From NCBI GenBank assembly GCA_937859005.1, contig CALLYR010000083.1, positions 1-6,828 on the forward strand: 6,828 bases of DNA, given 5' to 3'. The translations under genes were made by a program, and so were the position numbers. The notes beneath the pieces are model-generated. The model saw only the letters and a list, made by a program, of their open reading frames with translations. It was not told the origin of the DNA and ran no database searches. Below are positions 6,367 to 6,828 of the stretch, piece by piece. Every line of letters starts with the position of its first letter. Positions within the stretch are counted from its first letter, which is position 1. The DNA is from an uncultured Paracoccus sp. (lineage in GTDB: Bacteria; Pseudomonadota; Alphaproteobacteria; Rhodobacterales; Rhodobacteraceae).

Positions 6367-6395
6367 GATATAAGGCCCGCGCGCGGCATAGGCAA
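6367..6395 (-). promoter_or_regulatory. Predicted sigma70-type promoter of the nspC operon
   Basis: The minus strand shows TTGCCT (6390-6395), a 17-bp spacer and TATATC (6367-6372). The expected start near 6360 gives a leader of about 29 bases before the nspC ATG. The layout is the same as at the rimP promoter, including the spacer core CGCGCGCGGGC at the same offset. Confidence 0.65.
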
Positions 6396-6519
6396 GCGGA
6401 CGCGGCGGAACGCGCCCCGGCGGCAGGGCGTTTGCCCCTCGTGCGGCCCGCAGGTTTTCGGCCGCTGGAACTGTGCCGCGCGACACCCTAGAACCCCTGA
6501 AACCTGATCCGAGGCTGCC
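6396..6519 (+). other. Upstream region of grxC, no confident promoter
   Basis: This is the grxC side of the 188-bp divergent intergenic region. A 6-bp inverted repeat (GCGGCC at 6443-6448, GGCCGC at 6460-6465, 11-base loop) is present. GAGG at 6511-6514 serves grxC. I see no good -35/-10 pair on the plus strand. The closest, TGGAAC and TAGAAC 17 bp apart at 6466-6494, matches no known class well. Confidence 0.35.
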
Positions 6520-6780
6520 ATGACCGCCCGCGTCGAAATCTATGCCACGCAAAGCTGCCCCTATTGCATTTCCGCGCGTGGCCTTCTGCAACGCAAGGGC
6601 GTGGGTTACGACCTGATCGACGTGGGCCGCGCCCCCGAACGCCGGGCCGAGATGATCCAGCGCGCCAATGGCCGCCGCACCGTGCCGCAGATCTTCATCG
6701 ACGGCGCGCATGTCGGCGGCTGCGACGACCTGCATGCGCTGGACCGCGCGGGCAAGCTGGACCCGATGCTGGGGCTGTGA
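6520..6780 (+). CDS. grxC: Glutaredoxin 3 (class I dithiol glutaredoxin)
   Basis: A small cytoplasmic thiol-disulfide oxidoreductase that uses glutathione to reduce protein disulfides and glutathione mixed disulfides. All family hallmarks are present in its 86 residues: the dithiol active site CPYC (13-16), TVPQIFI (54-60) with the cis-proline at 56, and the glutathione-binding GGCDDL (66-71). Length matches E. coli Grx3 (about 83 residues). The start ATG has GAGG five bases upstream. The next gene starts two bases after its stop, so they form one transcription unit. In related Rhodobacteraceae, as I recall, a comF-type gene often precedes grxC. Here the upstream neighbour is the divergent nspC instead. 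Confidence 0.95.
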   Translation: MTARVEIYATQSCPYCISARGLLQRKGVGYDLIDVGRAPERRAEMIQRANGRRTVPQIFIDGAHVGGCDDLHALDRAGKLDPMLGL

Positions 6781-6782
6781 CG

Positions 6783-6828
6783 GTGAAGACGTTGCGGATC
6801 GCACTGGTGCAGCTGAGCCTGGGCGACG
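6783..6828 (+). CDS. Probable carbon-nitrogen hydrolase (nitrilase superfamily), N-terminal fragment
   Basis: Only 15 codons are visible, from a GTG at 6783: VKTLRIALVQLSLGD, with the first residue read as Met. The R-I-A-L-V-Q-L start is the typical first beta strand of nitrilase/omega-amidase-like carbon-nitrogen hydrolases, and a gene of that family commonly follows grxC in Rhodobacteraceae. A G-rich stretch at the end of grxC (GGGG, 6771-6774) could act as a ribosome-binding site. The gene starts two bases after the grxC stop. The call rests on a short N-terminus plus gene order, and substrate cannot be inferred. Confidence 0.6.
   Translation, partial: MKTLRIALVQLSLGD

Noticed and set aside
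5471..6373. A 300-codon open frame on the plus strand
   Set aside because: It is antisense to nspC, whose PLP and active-site motifs are intact. No recognisable domain and no convincing ribosome-binding site.
6466..6494. TGGAAC, 17 bp, TAGAAC as a stress-sigma promoter for grxC
   Set aside because: The -35 resembles the general-stress GGAAC, but the -10 lacks the expected CGTT, and neither box fits sigma70 well. Left as unsupported.
1..6828. Mobile elements, CRISPR repeats, toxin-antitoxin or defence genes
   Set aside because: I found no transposase, terminal inverted repeats, spaced direct repeats or short toxin-like gene pairs. All coding sequence is explained by conserved core or metabolic genes.

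Overview
The window looks like ordinary chromosomal DNA from a high-GC alphaproteobacterium, most likely Rhodobacteraceae and plausibly Paracoccus or a close relative. That rests on the very GC-rich coding sequence, the protein families, the rimP-nusA pairing and a glutaredoxin followed by a carbon-nitrogen hydrolase. The genus is inference. I see no mobile element, CRISPR array, tRNA or rRNA, and no defence or biosynthetic island.

Layout, right to left because most genes are on the minus strand. The right edge (6520-6828, plus strand) holds a class I glutaredoxin (grxC) and the first 15 codons of a probable nitrilase-superfamily protein. Divergent from these, a sigma70-like promoter at 6367-6395 reads leftward into a two-gene polyamine operon: carboxynorspermidine/carboxyspermidine decarboxylase (nspC, 5231-6331), then the matching saccharopine-dehydrogenase-like synthase (3966-5198). 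A perfect 12-bp hairpin at 3929-3958 closes that unit. Next comes a lone AI-2E family membrane protein (2347-3777) with an unusually long low-complexity insertion and a potentially self-occluding ribosome-binding site. The left third is the rimP-nusA operon (2208 to the left edge), with its own promoter at 2301-2329 and a terminator-like hairpin inside the leader RNA. nusA runs off the left edge with 515 codons visible.

How the genes work together: the dehydrogenase condenses a diamine with aspartate semialdehyde, and the decarboxylase removes the carboxyl group to give spermidine or norspermidine. RimP matures the 30S ribosomal subunit, and NusA controls pausing, termination and antitermination.

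The most interesting signals are regulatory. They are a possible NusA autoregulatory attenuator in the rimP leader, two promoters sharing an 11-bp alternating-GC spacer core, and an inverted repeat that can mask the Shine-Dalgarno of the AI-2E gene. I did not find evidence of an entirely new biological system.
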